Source: Henriciella pelagia
Lineage (GTDB): Bacteria; Pseudomonadota; Alphaproteobacteria; Caulobacterales; Hyphomonadaceae
Direction of reading: 5' to 3'
Assembly (NCBI RefSeq): GCF_002088945.1
Contig: NZ_NCSU01000007.1
Coordinates: 62,001-126,000, forward strand
Length of the DNA stretch: 64,000 bases
The notes under the pieces were generated by a model, which searched no databases, had not been told where the DNA came from, and was given only the letters and a program-made list of their open reading frames with translations. Positions 17,677 through 25,926 of this stretch are shown here, piece after piece (position 1 is the first letter of the stretch; each line of letters starts with the position of its first letter). The position numbers and the translations under genes are program-made.

Positions 17677-18306
17677 ATGGCTGGCGCTGGAACCCGAACG
17701 CATGTCCTGATCACGCTCGGCGTCCTGTTTACCATTGGCGGCCTGACGCGCGTGCTGCCAAGCACACTCGCGGCTGCCGAAGAGACAGCGGCAGACGAGC
17801 ACGCCTCGGACGCTGAGCCTCACGGCGAGATTGTGCCGGCCTCCTATTCCATGCCGGATGACAGCACGCCTGCCGAAGAGCAGATCTGCCTGACTGGCGC
17901 CGCGGCGGAAGCTCTTGCCAGCGACCAGGAAGCGCTGGCGGCGCGGGCAGATGCGCTGCGCGAGCAGGAACTGGCCCTTCGCAGTCGCTCGCAGGAACTT
18001 GACCGCCAGGCCGCAGAGCTTGCGGCGCTGAAGACGACAATTGATGACCGCTGGAAGTCGATGGCGACGAGCGCCGACAATGACATCCAGCATCTCGCTC
18101 AGATGTATTCCGCGATGAAACCGGATCAGGCCGCCGGCATCTTCAACCAGATGGACCCCGGCTTTGCAGCAGGGTTCCTGCGCCTGATGCCGTCTGATCA
18201 GGCGGGTCTCATCCTTGCCGGCATGCAGGCCGACAAGGCCTATATTGTCAGCGTGAAGCTCGCCAGCAAGAACGGCGACATACGCTCTGCCTCGACACCG
18301 CAATAA
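17677..18306 (+). CDS. motE: MotE-like periplasmic chaperone with MgtE N-like domain
   Basis: The 209-residue product has an N-terminal signal/membrane segment (about 9-32), an acidic linker, a coiled coil (about 75-125) and a C-terminal MgtE-N-like four-helix piece (QMYSAMKPDQAAGIFNQMDP, then FLRLMPSDQAGLILAGMQAD). In Sinorhizobium, MotE of this architecture stabilises the periplasmic motor protein MotC. A good AGGAGG site at the end of the previous gene precedes its ATG. Its presence in the fliL operon supports a stator function; the exact partner is unknown. Confidence 0.78.
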   Translation: MAGAGTRTHVLITLGVLFTIGGLTRVLPSTLAAAEETAADEHASDAEPHGEIVPASYSMPDDSTPAEEQICLTGAAAEALASDQEALAARADALREQELALRSRSQELDRQAAELAALKTTIDDRWKSMATSADNDIQHLAQMYSAMKPDQAAGIFNQMDPGFAAGFLRLMPSDQAGLILAGMQADKAYIVSVKLASKNGDIRSASTPQ

Positions 18307-18373
18307 GCGGGCGGCGCATACGAAGCGGCGAAACTGTTGCACGCTGACAATTGCGTATTAACGCCAAGGCAGT

Positions 18374-19000
18374 ATGCCCGATGGCATGAACAATATCACT
18401 CTGCATAGGGGCGACCTGCCCGCCAGTGTCCGCTTCGGCAAGGAGATTGCCGTCGACACTGAAGCCATGGGGCTCAACCTTCAGCGCGATGCCTTGTGCG
18501 TGGTGCAGCTGTCTGCAGGCGACGGGACGGCGCATGTCATCCAGCTGGATCGCAGCTTCAACTGCCCGAACCTCAAGGCCCTGATGGCAGACACGTCGAA
18601 GCTGAAAATCTTTCATTTCGCCCGCTTCGACGTGGCGATGATGAAACACTGGCTGGGCATCGATTGCGCGCCGATCTGGTGCACCAAGATCGCCTCCAAG
18701 CTGTGCCGCACCTACACTGACCGGCATGGGCTCAAGGATGTATCGCGGGAGATTGCCGGCGTGGACATGTCCAAGGCGCAGCAATCGACGGACTGGGGCG
18801 CCGCCGAGCTGACGGACGCCCAGCTGCAATACTGCGCCAATGACGTCCTGCACCTGCACGAGATCAAGGCGGGTCTTGAAGCCATGCTGAAGCGCGAAGG
18901 CCGCATGGAACTGGCACAGGCCTGTTTCGATTTCCTGCCGGTACGGGCCGAGCTCGACCTGCAAGGCTGGCCGGAAACCGACATCTTTGCGCACAGCTAG
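18374..19000 (+). CDS. Ribonuclease D-like 3'-5' exonuclease (short form)
   Basis: A DEDD-superfamily 3'-5' exonuclease. The 208 residues hold just the exonuclease domain: motif I VDTEAMGL (Asp and Glu), motif II around FHFARFDVAMM, and motif III YCANDVLHLHEI with the Tyr and Asp of the DEDDy subtype. The HRDC domains of full-length E. coli RNase D (375 residues) are missing; this short form is common in alphaproteobacteria and probably trims RNA 3' ends. A downstream ATG at 18386 is an alternative start. It lies between the flagellar operon and lptC. Confidence 0.88.
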   Translation: MPDGMNNITLHRGDLPASVRFGKEIAVDTEAMGLNLQRDALCVVQLSAGDGTAHVIQLDRSFNCPNLKALMADTSKLKIFHFARFDVAMMKHWLGIDCAPIWCTKIASKLCRTYTDRHGLKDVSREIAGVDMSKAQQSTDWGAAELTDAQLQYCANDVLHLHEIKAGLEAMLKREGRMELAQACFDFLPVRAELDLQGWPETDIFAHS

Positions 19001-19089
19001 AGCAGCTTGCAAACAGCCCAGCCAGCTCACGTCAAAGTCATGCAGTGGGCGCTATCAAATAGCCGCAATCTGTCTATAAATTCAAAAGC

Positions 19090-19800
19090 ATGGATGTGAC
19101 CGCCGAAACCGAAAAGGCCCTGAGCCTGTGGGAGCCGAAACGCCAGATGACGCTTGAGCAGGCGCGTCGGCGTTCGTCGATGGTGGCGCTGATGCGGCTG
19201 GTGTTCACCGCGTGCGCGGCGATCGCTGCAGGCATCATGGTGGGCCACCTTGCCGCGAATGCGGTCACACGGTCTCCCGGCTCGATCGAGAAGCTGTCGG
19301 GCGACGAAGTCGTTACCATGGTCAATCCGCGTTTCACGGGCCGCGACATTGCCGGCCGGTCGTTCGTGATTACGGCCAGCACCGCGCAGAGACGGCGCGG
19401 CGGCGGAGAGCAGATCGACCTGTCCAATCCCAAGATGGTCAGCGAAGATGGAACGGTCGTGACGGCCCCGGCCGGCCTCTACAACCAGGACGACCAGACC
19501 CTCGCCCTCTATGAAGATGTGCGCCTGGTAAATGCCAAAGGGTATGAGTTCGCCTCGACCTCGGCGAGAATGTTTGTGGAGGAAGGCCGGGTCGAAGGCA
19601 TTGACCCGTTGAACGGAACAGGGCCTCTTGGCGATGTGCGATCTGACTCTTATGAGATCGTCGATGAGGGGGACAGAGTCCTGCTGAGCGGGCGCGTCCA
19701 GATGACCATCTTCCCGGGTGGTCGTGAAACGACGGACGAAACGACAGAAACCAGTCCCGGCAGCGATGCCAGTGATGAGGAGCGTGGTGGTGAAGAATAG
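19090..19800 (+). CDS. lptC: LPS export protein LptC
   Basis: LptC is the bitopic inner-membrane protein that passes lipopolysaccharide from LptBFG to LptA. The 236-residue product has a cytoplasmic N-terminus, one membrane helix at about 38-58 and a beta-jellyroll periplasmic domain (VNPRFTGRDIAGRSFVITAS, LYNQDDQTLALYEDVRLVNA, KGYEFASTSARMFVEEGRVE). The acidic Glu/Asp/Thr-rich tail is longer than in E. coli LptC (191 residues). It overlaps lptA and begins the lptC-lptA-lptB-rpoN-hpf-ptsN run. A kdsC gene, often upstream, is replaced here by the RNase D-like gene. Confidence 0.88.
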   Translation: MDVTAETEKALSLWEPKRQMTLEQARRRSSMVALMRLVFTACAAIAAGIMVGHLAANAVTRSPGSIEKLSGDEVVTMVNPRFTGRDIAGRSFVITASTAQRRRGGGEQIDLSNPKMVSEDGTVVTAPAGLYNQDDQTLALYEDVRLVNAKGYEFASTSARMFVEEGRVEGIDPLNGTGPLGDVRSDSYEIVDEGDRVLLSGRVQMTIFPGGRETTDETTETSPGSDASDEERGGEE

Positions 19801-20308
19801 AGTAATTGCGGCGATGGCCGCATTGGCAGCCGTCGCAACGCCTGCCGCAATCGCCCAGGTTTCCGGAGACGGTGGCCCGATCAAGGTCAATGCAGACAAG
19901 AGCGAGGTGCTGGAGCGCCAGCGCAAAGTCGTGCTCATCGACAATGTCGACATCATGCAGGGCACGGCGCGGCTGCGCGCCAATCGCGTCACCATTAACT
20001 ATGCCGGGTCCGGCGAAACCCAGACGAACGGCCTCACCGGCTTTGGGGATATCGAATCCATGGAAGCGGTTGGCGAGGTCTTTTATGTGACGCCGGAACT
20101 CAAGGCGACCGGCGACAAGGGCGTTTACCTTGCCGCCACCGATACGATCACGCTTTCAGGAAATGTCGTCCTCATCCGAGGGGAAGACGTCGCCACAGGC
20201 CAGAATCTTGTGATGAACCTTGAAGAAGGCCGCACGGTACTTGATGGCGGCTCAGGTCAGGTCCAGATGAATATTAATCCGAACCAGTCTGGAAACGGAT
20301 CAAATTAA
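19790..20308 (+). CDS. lptA: LPS transport periplasmic protein LptA
   Basis: LptA forms the periplasmic bridge for lipopolysaccharide. I choose the GTG at 19790 because GAGGAG (19777-19782) sits 7 bases upstream and it gives a clean signal peptide (basic start, hydrophobic core, cut after AAIA). ATG codons at 19718, 19766 and 19775 are in frame but give long N-termini. The mature 150 residues are a jellyroll with the OstA motif: IKVNADKSEVLERQRKVVLI, ARLRANRVTINY, and LSGNVVLIRGEDVATGQNLV. It overlaps lptC by 11 bases. Confidence 0.9.
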   Translation: MKNRVIAAMAALAAVATPAAIAQVSGDGGPIKVNADKSEVLERQRKVVLIDNVDIMQGTARLRANRVTINYAGSGETQTNGLTGFGDIESMEAVGEVFYVTPELKATGDKGVYLAATDTITLSGNVVLIRGEDVATGQNLVMNLEEGRTVLDGGSGQVQMNINPNQSGNGSN

Positions 20309-20393
20309 TCAGGCCGGTCTAAACGGATATTAAGTCTATTGCCCTAGCTCTCATGGCGGGCGGCGCACATTGCGCTAATGGGAGGACCACAGG

Positions 20394-21128
20394 ATGACGG
20401 ATACGGCCAGCGGCCTTATTGTGACCGGACTTGCCAAGTCTTTTGGCAAGCGCCAGGTCGTGAAAGACGTCTCCCTGTCTCTCCAGCGCGGCGAAGTTGT
20501 TGGTCTGCTTGGTCCCAATGGGGCCGGCAAGACAACCTGCTTCTACATGATCATGGGGCTGATCGGGGCTGATGCCGGTTCGATTTCGATCGACGGCGCT
20601 GATGTCACGCATCTTCCCATGTACCAGCGTGCCCGCCTGGGTGTCGGCTATCTTCCGCAGGAGGCCTCGATCTTTCGGGGCATGAGCGTGGAAGAGAACA
20701 TCCTGTCGGTCGTCGAACTTGTCGAAAAGGACAAGGCGGCGCAGATGGCGGAAGTCGACGCCCTTCTGGATGAGTTGCACATCACGCACCTGCGCAAGCA
20801 GTCTGCGACGTCTCTATCGGGTGGTGAACGCCGCCGCGTCGAGATTGCCCGTGCCCTCGCCTCCAGACCGAGTTTCATGCTTCTGGACGAACCGTTTACC
20901 GGTATCGACCCCCTCGCCGTTTCGGATATTTCCGATCTGGTCGGTTACCTGAAGCAGCGCGGCCTTGGCGTGCTGATTACGGACCACCAGGTGCGCGAGA
21001 CGCTCCAGATCGTTGATAGGGCATCCATCATCTATGATGGCGGCACGCTGTTCGAAGGCGCGCCTGAGGAAGTGCTCACCAACGAGGATGTGCGTCGGGT
21101 CTATCTGGGCGAACGGTTCGCTGCGTAA
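20394..21128 (+). CDS. lptB: LPS export ATPase LptB
   Basis: LptB powers LptFG-driven lipopolysaccharide extraction. The 244-residue protein has Walker A GLLGPNGAGKTT, the Q loop (GVGYLPQEASIFRGMSVEEN), signature LSGGERRRVEIARAL, Walker B FMLLDEPFTGIDP and the H-loop LITDHQVRETL, all near-identical to characterised LptB. A GGGAGGACC site precedes the ATG. LptF and LptG, its permeases, are elsewhere as usual. It is 5 bases before rpoN. Confidence 0.97.
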   Translation: MTDTASGLIVTGLAKSFGKRQVVKDVSLSLQRGEVVGLLGPNGAGKTTCFYMIMGLIGADAGSISIDGADVTHLPMYQRARLGVGYLPQEASIFRGMSVEENILSVVELVEKDKAAQMAEVDALLDELHITHLRKQSATSLSGGERRRVEIARALASRPSFMLLDEPFTGIDPLAVSDISDLVGYLKQRGLGVLITDHQVRETLQIVDRASIIYDGGTLFEGAPEEVLTNEDVRRVYLGERFAA

Positions 21129-21133
21129 CGACT

Positions 21134-22645
21134 ATGGCCATTTCACAACGCCTCGACATGCGCCAGGGCCAGTCCCTGGTGATGACCCCGCAATTGCAGC
21201 AGGCGATCAAGCTCCTGCAACTGTCCAATATCGAACTCGCAGAGTTCGTCGAAGCCGAGATCGAGCGCAACCCGCTGCTTGAGCGCGGCGAAGCTGGCGA
21301 CCGCGAAGACTATTCCGCCGAAGAGATCCAGCCGACCTCGAAACGCGAGGAGCTGACCCTGGACGACTCGTCTGCGCTGAATGAGGCGCGCGAGGCGATG
21401 GATGCTTCGAAAGACGACCTCTATGAGAGCGGCACAAATTCCGACAGTGGCCAGACGGCCAATGAGATGTCCGGTCCATCCGCCAAGACCGACTGGTCGC
21501 AAGCCGGCAGTGGTGGCAGTTTTTCCAGCGACGATTTCGATTTCGAAGGCTCGCTCAGCTCTGAAAAATCCCTGCACGAACACCTTCATGATCAGCTGAA
21601 AATGTCTGGCCTGTCCCAGGCTGACCAGCTTATCGGTTCCCGCCTCGTCGATGAGACGGACGATGCTGGGTATTGCAAGGTCGATATCGACGAAGTCGCC
21701 ACTGCTCTCGGCGCAGATCCGGCCAATGTGGAAGCTGTGCTGGAGGTCTGCCAGGGCTTCGAGCCGACCGGCGTCATGGCGCGCACGATTGAGGAATGCC
21801 TGGCCCTGCAGCTGAAGGAACGTGACCGTTTCGACCCGGCCATGCAGGCCTTGCTGGAGAATCTCGATCTTGTCGCCAAGGTCGACATCAAGGCCCTGTG
21901 CGACGTCTGCGGCGTCGACAAGGAAGACGTTACCGACATGATGTCGGAGCTCCGCACGCTGACACCGCGCCCCGGCGCGGCCTTTTCGAGCGGCCCATCC
22001 ATCGCGGTCGCCCCGGATGTCTTTGTACGCGAAATGCCGAACGGAATGTTCGCGGTCGAACTGAATTCCGACACGCTGCCGAAGGTGCTGATGGACAAGG
22101 CCTATTATGCCGAAGTCTCGACGCTTCCGATGCGCGAGAAGGAAAAGGAATTCATCACCGAGTGCGCCCAGAACGCCTCCTGGCTGATCAAGTCTCTCGA
22201 CCAGCGGGCCCGCACCATCCTGAAAGTCGCGAGCGAGATTGTGCGCCAGCAGGACGCCTTCTTCGCGCATGGCGTGGCGCATCTTCGCCCGCTCAATCTC
22301 AAACAGGTCGCCGACGCCATCGAGATGCACGAATCGACCGTCAGCCGCGTGACGTCCAATAAATATATGGGCACCCCACGCGGCCTGTTCGAACTGAAAT
22401 ATTTCTTCTCTGCCTCCATTCCAGGGACGGGTGGCGGTGAGGCACACTCGGCTGAAGCGGTGCGCTATCGCATCAAACAGCTGGTCGATGATGAGGGCGA
22501 GCAGGTCCTGTCGGATGACCAGATCGTCGAAATCCTCACGGAATTCGGTATCGAGATTGCACGACGGACCGTGGCGAAATATCGTGAAAGCCTTGGCATT
22601 CCGTCCAGCGTGCAACGCCGGCGGAAACTCAAAGCCAGTGCATGA
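21134..22645 (+). CDS. rpoN: RNA polymerase sigma-54 factor RpoN
   Basis: Sigma-54 recognises -24/-12 promoters and needs AAA+ activators; in this group it drives late flagellar genes. The 503-residue protein has region I (QGQSLVMTPQLQQAIKLLQL), an acidic region II (about 60-140), the core-binding domain, the HTH (VADAIEMHESTVSRVTSNKY) and the C-terminal RpoN box ARRTVAKYRE. It lies in the conserved lptB-rpoN-hpf-ptsN order. It fits the window's many flagellar genes, though I could not see convincing -24/-12 sites beside them. Confidence 0.97.
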   Translation: MAISQRLDMRQGQSLVMTPQLQQAIKLLQLSNIELAEFVEAEIERNPLLERGEAGDREDYSAEEIQPTSKREELTLDDSSALNEAREAMDASKDDLYESGTNSDSGQTANEMSGPSAKTDWSQAGSGGSFSSDDFDFEGSLSSEKSLHEHLHDQLKMSGLSQADQLIGSRLVDETDDAGYCKVDIDEVATALGADPANVEAVLEVCQGFEPTGVMARTIEECLALQLKERDRFDPAMQALLENLDLVAKVDIKALCDVCGVDKEDVTDMMSELRTLTPRPGAAFSSGPSIAVAPDVFVREMPNGMFAVELNSDTLPKVLMDKAYYAEVSTLPMREKEKEFITECAQNASWLIKSLDQRARTILKVASEIVRQQDAFFAHGVAHLRPLNLKQVADAIEMHESTVSRVTSNKYMGTPRGLFELKYFFSASIPGTGGGEAHSAEAVRYRIKQLVDDEGEQVLSDDQIVEILTEFGIEIARRTVAKYRESLGIPSSVQRRRKLKASA

Positions 22646-22753
22646 GCCCCTGCTGACGGGACATTGACTCCCCCAGCTGTGATTTTTAGGACGCCGCGGT
22701 CTCGCTTTCCGAAATCGGGGCGTTATAGTAGCTTCTCGTAAACGGAGAGTTCC

Positions 22754-23347
22754 GTGCAAATACAAATCGCAGGACGTAAAATGGATCTGGGCGATGCGCT
22801 TCGCAGCCGCATCGAGACAGGTCTTGAAGCCGCAGTAACCAAATATTTCGACCGCGAGTTCGACGGCCATGTGACGGTCAGTCCGAACGGCCACGAAACC
22901 GAGATTGACTGCAACATCCACCTGCCGTCTGGCATTATCCTTCAGTCCAGTGGCAGAGCGAGCGACCCCTACGTCGCGCTGGAAGAAGCGCTCGACAAGA
23001 TCGAGAAACGCGTTCGCCGCTACAAGCGCCGCCTGAAGGATCACCACAAGAATGGGCGCGACCCGTTTCCGAGCGAGCCAGCAGCTGCCTTTGTGCTCAA
23101 GGGTGCTGGCGAGGACGATGCCGGTGAAGATACAGGCGAACTGGGCGAAGCGCCCGTAATCGTGGCAGAATCTGCTTCACAAATTCGCACAATGACAGTC
23201 TCCGAGGCGGTTCTCCAGCTTGAGCTTGCCGATTCACCTGCTCTTATGTTTCGTAATGCCAAACATGCGGGGCTGAACATGGTCTATCGACGGCCAGACG
23301 GAAACATAGGCTGGGTCGACCCGGCAATTGATAGCAAAACCTCCTGA
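22754..23347 (+). CDS. hpf: Long-form ribosome hibernation promoting factor
   Basis: HPF shuts down ribosomes by binding 30S subunits and, in its long form, joining them into 100S dimers. The GTG start at 22754 has GGAGAG upstream. Residues 1-100 are the Sigma-54 modulation/HPF domain (IQIAGRKMDLGDALRSRIET, VALEEALDKIEKRVRRYKRR); an acidic linker follows, then a C-terminal dimerisation domain (about 140-197: VSEAVLQLELADSPALMFRN, GLNMVYRRPDGNIGWVDP). At 197 residues it is the long type. It follows rpoN, as in many proteobacteria. Confidence 0.95.
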   Translation: MQIQIAGRKMDLGDALRSRIETGLEAAVTKYFDREFDGHVTVSPNGHETEIDCNIHLPSGIILQSSGRASDPYVALEEALDKIEKRVRRYKRRLKDHHKNGRDPFPSEPAAAFVLKGAGEDDAGEDTGELGEAPVIVAESASQIRTMTVSEAVLQLELADSPALMFRNAKHAGLNMVYRRPDGNIGWVDPAIDSKTS

Positions 23348-23363
23348 AGAAACCTGGCGAGCC

Positions 23364-23837
23364 ATGGCAACTGATCTGACCAGCCTTCTCGGAGAAGGCG
23401 TAATCCTCGATCCTGTATCCGCAGACACACGCAAACAGGCGATGACAACACTCGCAGCAGCACTGGCAGAGCGCACGGGCCTCGATGCGCGAGACATTTT
23501 CGACGCCGTGATGGAGAGAGAGCGCCTCGGCTCGACGGGCGTCGGCGAAGGTGTCGCCATTCCACATGCCAGGATTGAGAAACTTCCGCAACCGATTGGC
23601 GGGTTTGTGCGCCTGCAAAAGGGTGTCGATTTCGACGCTGTCGATGATCGCCCCTGCGACCTTATCTTCATGCTGATCGCGCCGGTCGGTTCAGGCGCGG
23701 ACCATCTGCGAGCCCTGGCTCAGGTGAGCCGCACACTGCGCCAGCCAGACCTGCGCGACGCGCTCCGCAAGGCCGACACCGCGGCCCAGATGCGCACCAT
23801 CCTCTGCCCGGAAGCGGCAAACGCGTCAGTAGCCTGA
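23364..23837 (+). CDS. ptsN: Nitrogen-regulatory PTS EIIA protein PtsN
   Basis: PtsN accepts phosphate from the PtsP-NPr chain and regulates transport and stress functions. I choose the ATG at 23364 (157 residues, usual for the family); a TTG at 23328 would overlap hpf and add 12 poorly fitting residues. The EIIA domain carries the active-site histidine in GVGEGVAIPHARIEKLPQPI. The middle segment DLIFMLIAPVGSGADHLRAL is also typical. It ends the lpt-rpoN run. The 176-base gap to the next convergent gene has no clear terminator. Confidence 0.95.
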   Translation: MATDLTSLLGEGVILDPVSADTRKQAMTTLAAALAERTGLDARDIFDAVMERERLGSTGVGEGVAIPHARIEKLPQPIGGFVRLQKGVDFDAVDDRPCDLIFMLIAPVGSGADHLRALAQVSRTLRQPDLRDALRKADTAAQMRTILCPEAANASVA

Positions 23838-24013
23838 TATCAGCGGACCTGACCGCGTCGGTGGAGGCCCTGCGCAGCTGAAACTGATCGCCCCGCCTCG
23901 ATCCGGAGCATGTGGCTCCAGAGAAAATTCCGATTGCATCTGAAGGCGACGGGCCGTTCGTCATCTGAGCGGCGCCGAAAATGCGTTTGGTGGTCTCCAG
24001 TCCTGAGCTGCGC

Positions 24014-25075
24014 CTAGCGGGGACGCGCTCCGCCGCCCGTCGCGGTCTGGGGCGTTGCCCCATTGGCGGCACTGTCCACCTCGTCCGCATCCTCCTCGAT
24101 GAAGGGCGGCGACAGGGCCGATACATGCTGGTCGAGGAAAGCGATGACATCGCTCGCGCTCTCCTTCGCCCGCTCCTCCTGCGGAAGGTGGCCGGTGCCC
24201 TCATAGACAATCAGGACCGACTTCGCGATTGCCTCGTCGAACTGGCGGGCGTGCGAGACAGGAATAAGCTTGTCGTCTTCGCCCCAGAGGATGAGCGTCG
24301 GAAGATCGATCCCGGCAAGGCGGTCTCTTACGCTCGCCGGACTATCCGGTCCCTGTGCGGACAATTCCAGCAGTGCGCCGCGGTGGCCGGGCGCGCGTGA
24401 CAGCGAGCTGTAGCGATCCACCATTTCGGGCGTCACGAAGGTCTGGTCGGTGAAGCTGTCGGAAAGCCCATCCTCGATCAGGCTGGAAAGGTCGAGATCC
24501 TTCATCAGCGTGCGAACGAAGGGGATGCGTATCAATTTGAAGACAAGCGGGCTGGTCTCCCGGTCTTCGCTCGACATCGGCCAGCCGGCCGCGTCCACGA
24601 GGACAAGCGCGTCGAGGCGCGTCGGATTTTCCGCTGCATACTTCCAGGCTATTCCTCCGCCCATGGACGAACCTGCAAGGGCAAAACTGTCAAGCTGAAG
24701 TTGGTCGGCAATCGCGCCCACCGTCCGGACATAATAGTCGCGGCTGACTGGCTCGTCATCCGGCACACGAGAGAGACCGTGACCCGGCAGATCGATAGCG
24801 ATGACGCGGTAGGTATCGTCGAGCCTCGACTGCCATTGCGACCAGGTGTGAACCGATGCGGCAAAGCCGTGAAGCAGGACGATGACCGGCGCATCGCGCG
24901 GTCCGGCATCGGTAAAGTGGATCTTTACACCGTCAATCGTCTGGAAGTTCGACGTTGGCAGCGAGTAGGCTGTCTCGAGCGTGTCATAGGGTATGTCAGG
25001 GCGCCTGAGAGCGAGCCATCCGGCAGCAAGGATCGCCACAACCGAAAGCAGAATAGCGGCCAGCTTTCGCAACAT
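24014..25075 (-). CDS. Membrane-anchored alpha/beta hydrolase
   Basis: The 353-residue product has an N-terminal hydrophobic helix (about 5-23) that is either an anchor or uncleaved signal, then an alpha/beta hydrolase fold: oxyanion region IVLLHGFAASVHTWSQWQ, nucleophile elbow LAGSSMGGGIAWKY (Ser), an acid residue near LILWGEDDKLIPVSHA, and the catalytic His in GTGHLPQEERAKES. The C-terminal 40 residues are acidic and low in complexity. The substrate cannot be told from sequence; haloalkane dehalogenase- or esterase-like enzymes share this layout. Confidence 0.85.
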   Translation of the reverse strand: MLRKLAAILLSVVAILAAGWLALRRPDIPYDTLETAYSLPTSNFQTIDGVKIHFTDAGPRDAPVIVLLHGFAASVHTWSQWQSRLDDTYRVIAIDLPGHGLSRVPDDEPVSRDYYVRTVGAIADQLQLDSFALAGSSMGGGIAWKYAAENPTRLDALVLVDAAGWPMSSEDRETSPLVFKLIRIPFVRTLMKDLDLSSLIEDGLSDSFTDQTFVTPEMVDRYSSLSRAPGHRGALLELSAQGPDSPASVRDRLAGIDLPTLILWGEDDKLIPVSHARQFDEAIAKSVLIVYEGTGHLPQEERAKESASDVIAFLDQHVSALSPPFIEEDADEVDSAANGATPQTATGGGARPR

Positions 25076-25144
25076 AAGTTCTCACCTCGAACGCCCACCC
25101 CGTGTCGTAAAACCGTCAATCGCCGGACGTGTCAAAGGAAAGTT

Positions 25145-25885
25145 TCAGGCTGAGCAGACCGGGCAATCCGTGTCCTGATTAAGTTTCACGGTGCGCGTAA
25201 TTCCTGTAAGGCCGTCCACTATTCCGATCTGGCCGATGAGCGGCCGTCCTGCCCCGGTGATGAGCTTCAAGGTTTCCAGCGCCATGTGTGAGGCAACGAT
25301 GCCGGTGACCGGCCCAACGACGCCGACATCCTCGCACGCTTCGGCCTCCGGAGGCATGCCGGGAACGAAGCACTGATAGCATGGCGCGCCTTTCCGCACG
25401 CCCGACGCAAACACCGACACCTGCCCGGACCAGCGAGTGGCAGCGCCTGAGACGAGATACCGGCCAAGCGCATGCGCGGCCTGGTTCAGGGCAAACCGGG
25501 TTTCGAAGTTGTCGGTTGCGTCGATCAGGATCGAACCAGAGAGCTTGCAGGCCTCATTCCATCGCCTGTTCCGCTCAATCACCCGGCAGTCCGGCGCCGC
25601 GGCCTTCAGCCGGCTTGCGAGACGGGCCGTTTTCGATTGGCCGACATCCTGCTCGGTGAACTGGACCTGTCGCTGAAGGTTGGAGCGGTCGACAATGTCG
25701 CTATCCCAGAGCTCGATCTCGCCCACCCCTGCGGCTGCCAGGTACATTGCACACGGCCCGCCAAGCGCGCCTGCGCCAATGATCGATACGCGCGCATCGA
25801 GCAGTTTCTGCACGCCCGGGCCGCCAATCTCCTTGAGGAGAATGTGACGCTTGTGGCGCTCGAGCTGCTGCGGGGTCAAAGCCAT
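25145..25885 (-). CDS. MoeB/ThiF/HesA-family adenylyltransferase
   Basis: An E1-like enzyme that adenylates the C-terminus of a small sulfur carrier such as MoaD or ThiS. Start ATG at 25885 (246 residues) begins at LTPQQLERHKRHILL, the typical family start; an upstream ATG at 26008 would run into the divergent gene. Visible features are the nucleotide fold VSIIGAGALGGPCAMYLAAA, the LWDSDIVDRSNLQRQVQF segment and two zinc-binding CxxC pairs (CYQCF and the C-terminal CPVC). It stands alone, without moaD, moaE or thiS nearby, so MoeB versus ThiF cannot be settled. Confidence 0.88.
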   Translation of the reverse strand: MALTPQQLERHKRHILLKEIGGPGVQKLLDARVSIIGAGALGGPCAMYLAAAGVGEIELWDSDIVDRSNLQRQVQFTEQDVGQSKTARLASRLKAAAPDCRVIERNRRWNEACKLSGSILIDATDNFETRFALNQAAHALGRYLVSGAATRWSGQVSVFASGVRKGAPCYQCFVPGMPPEAEACEDVGVVGPVTGIVASHMALETLKLITGAGRPLIGQIGIVDGLTGITRTVKLNQDTDCPVCSA

Positions 25886-25926
25886 GGTCTCGCTTAGCAG
25901 GGCGGATGCCGCTAAGGCTACAGGCA

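Noticed and set aside
17236-18342. 368-residue minus-strand frame across the DUF6468 and MotE-like genes
   Set aside because: The plus-strand genes have coupled starts, ribosome sites and coherent helices; the antisense frame is Cys/Arg-rich and shadow-like.
21143-23047. 634-residue open frame on the minus strand across rpoN and hpf
   Set aside because: It lies opposite two well-supported genes, has no recognisable domain, and long antisense frames are expected at this GC content.
23838-24013. Small gene or terminator in the gap after ptsN
   Set aside because: Only a 5-bp hairpin and no credible frame with a ribosome site were seen.
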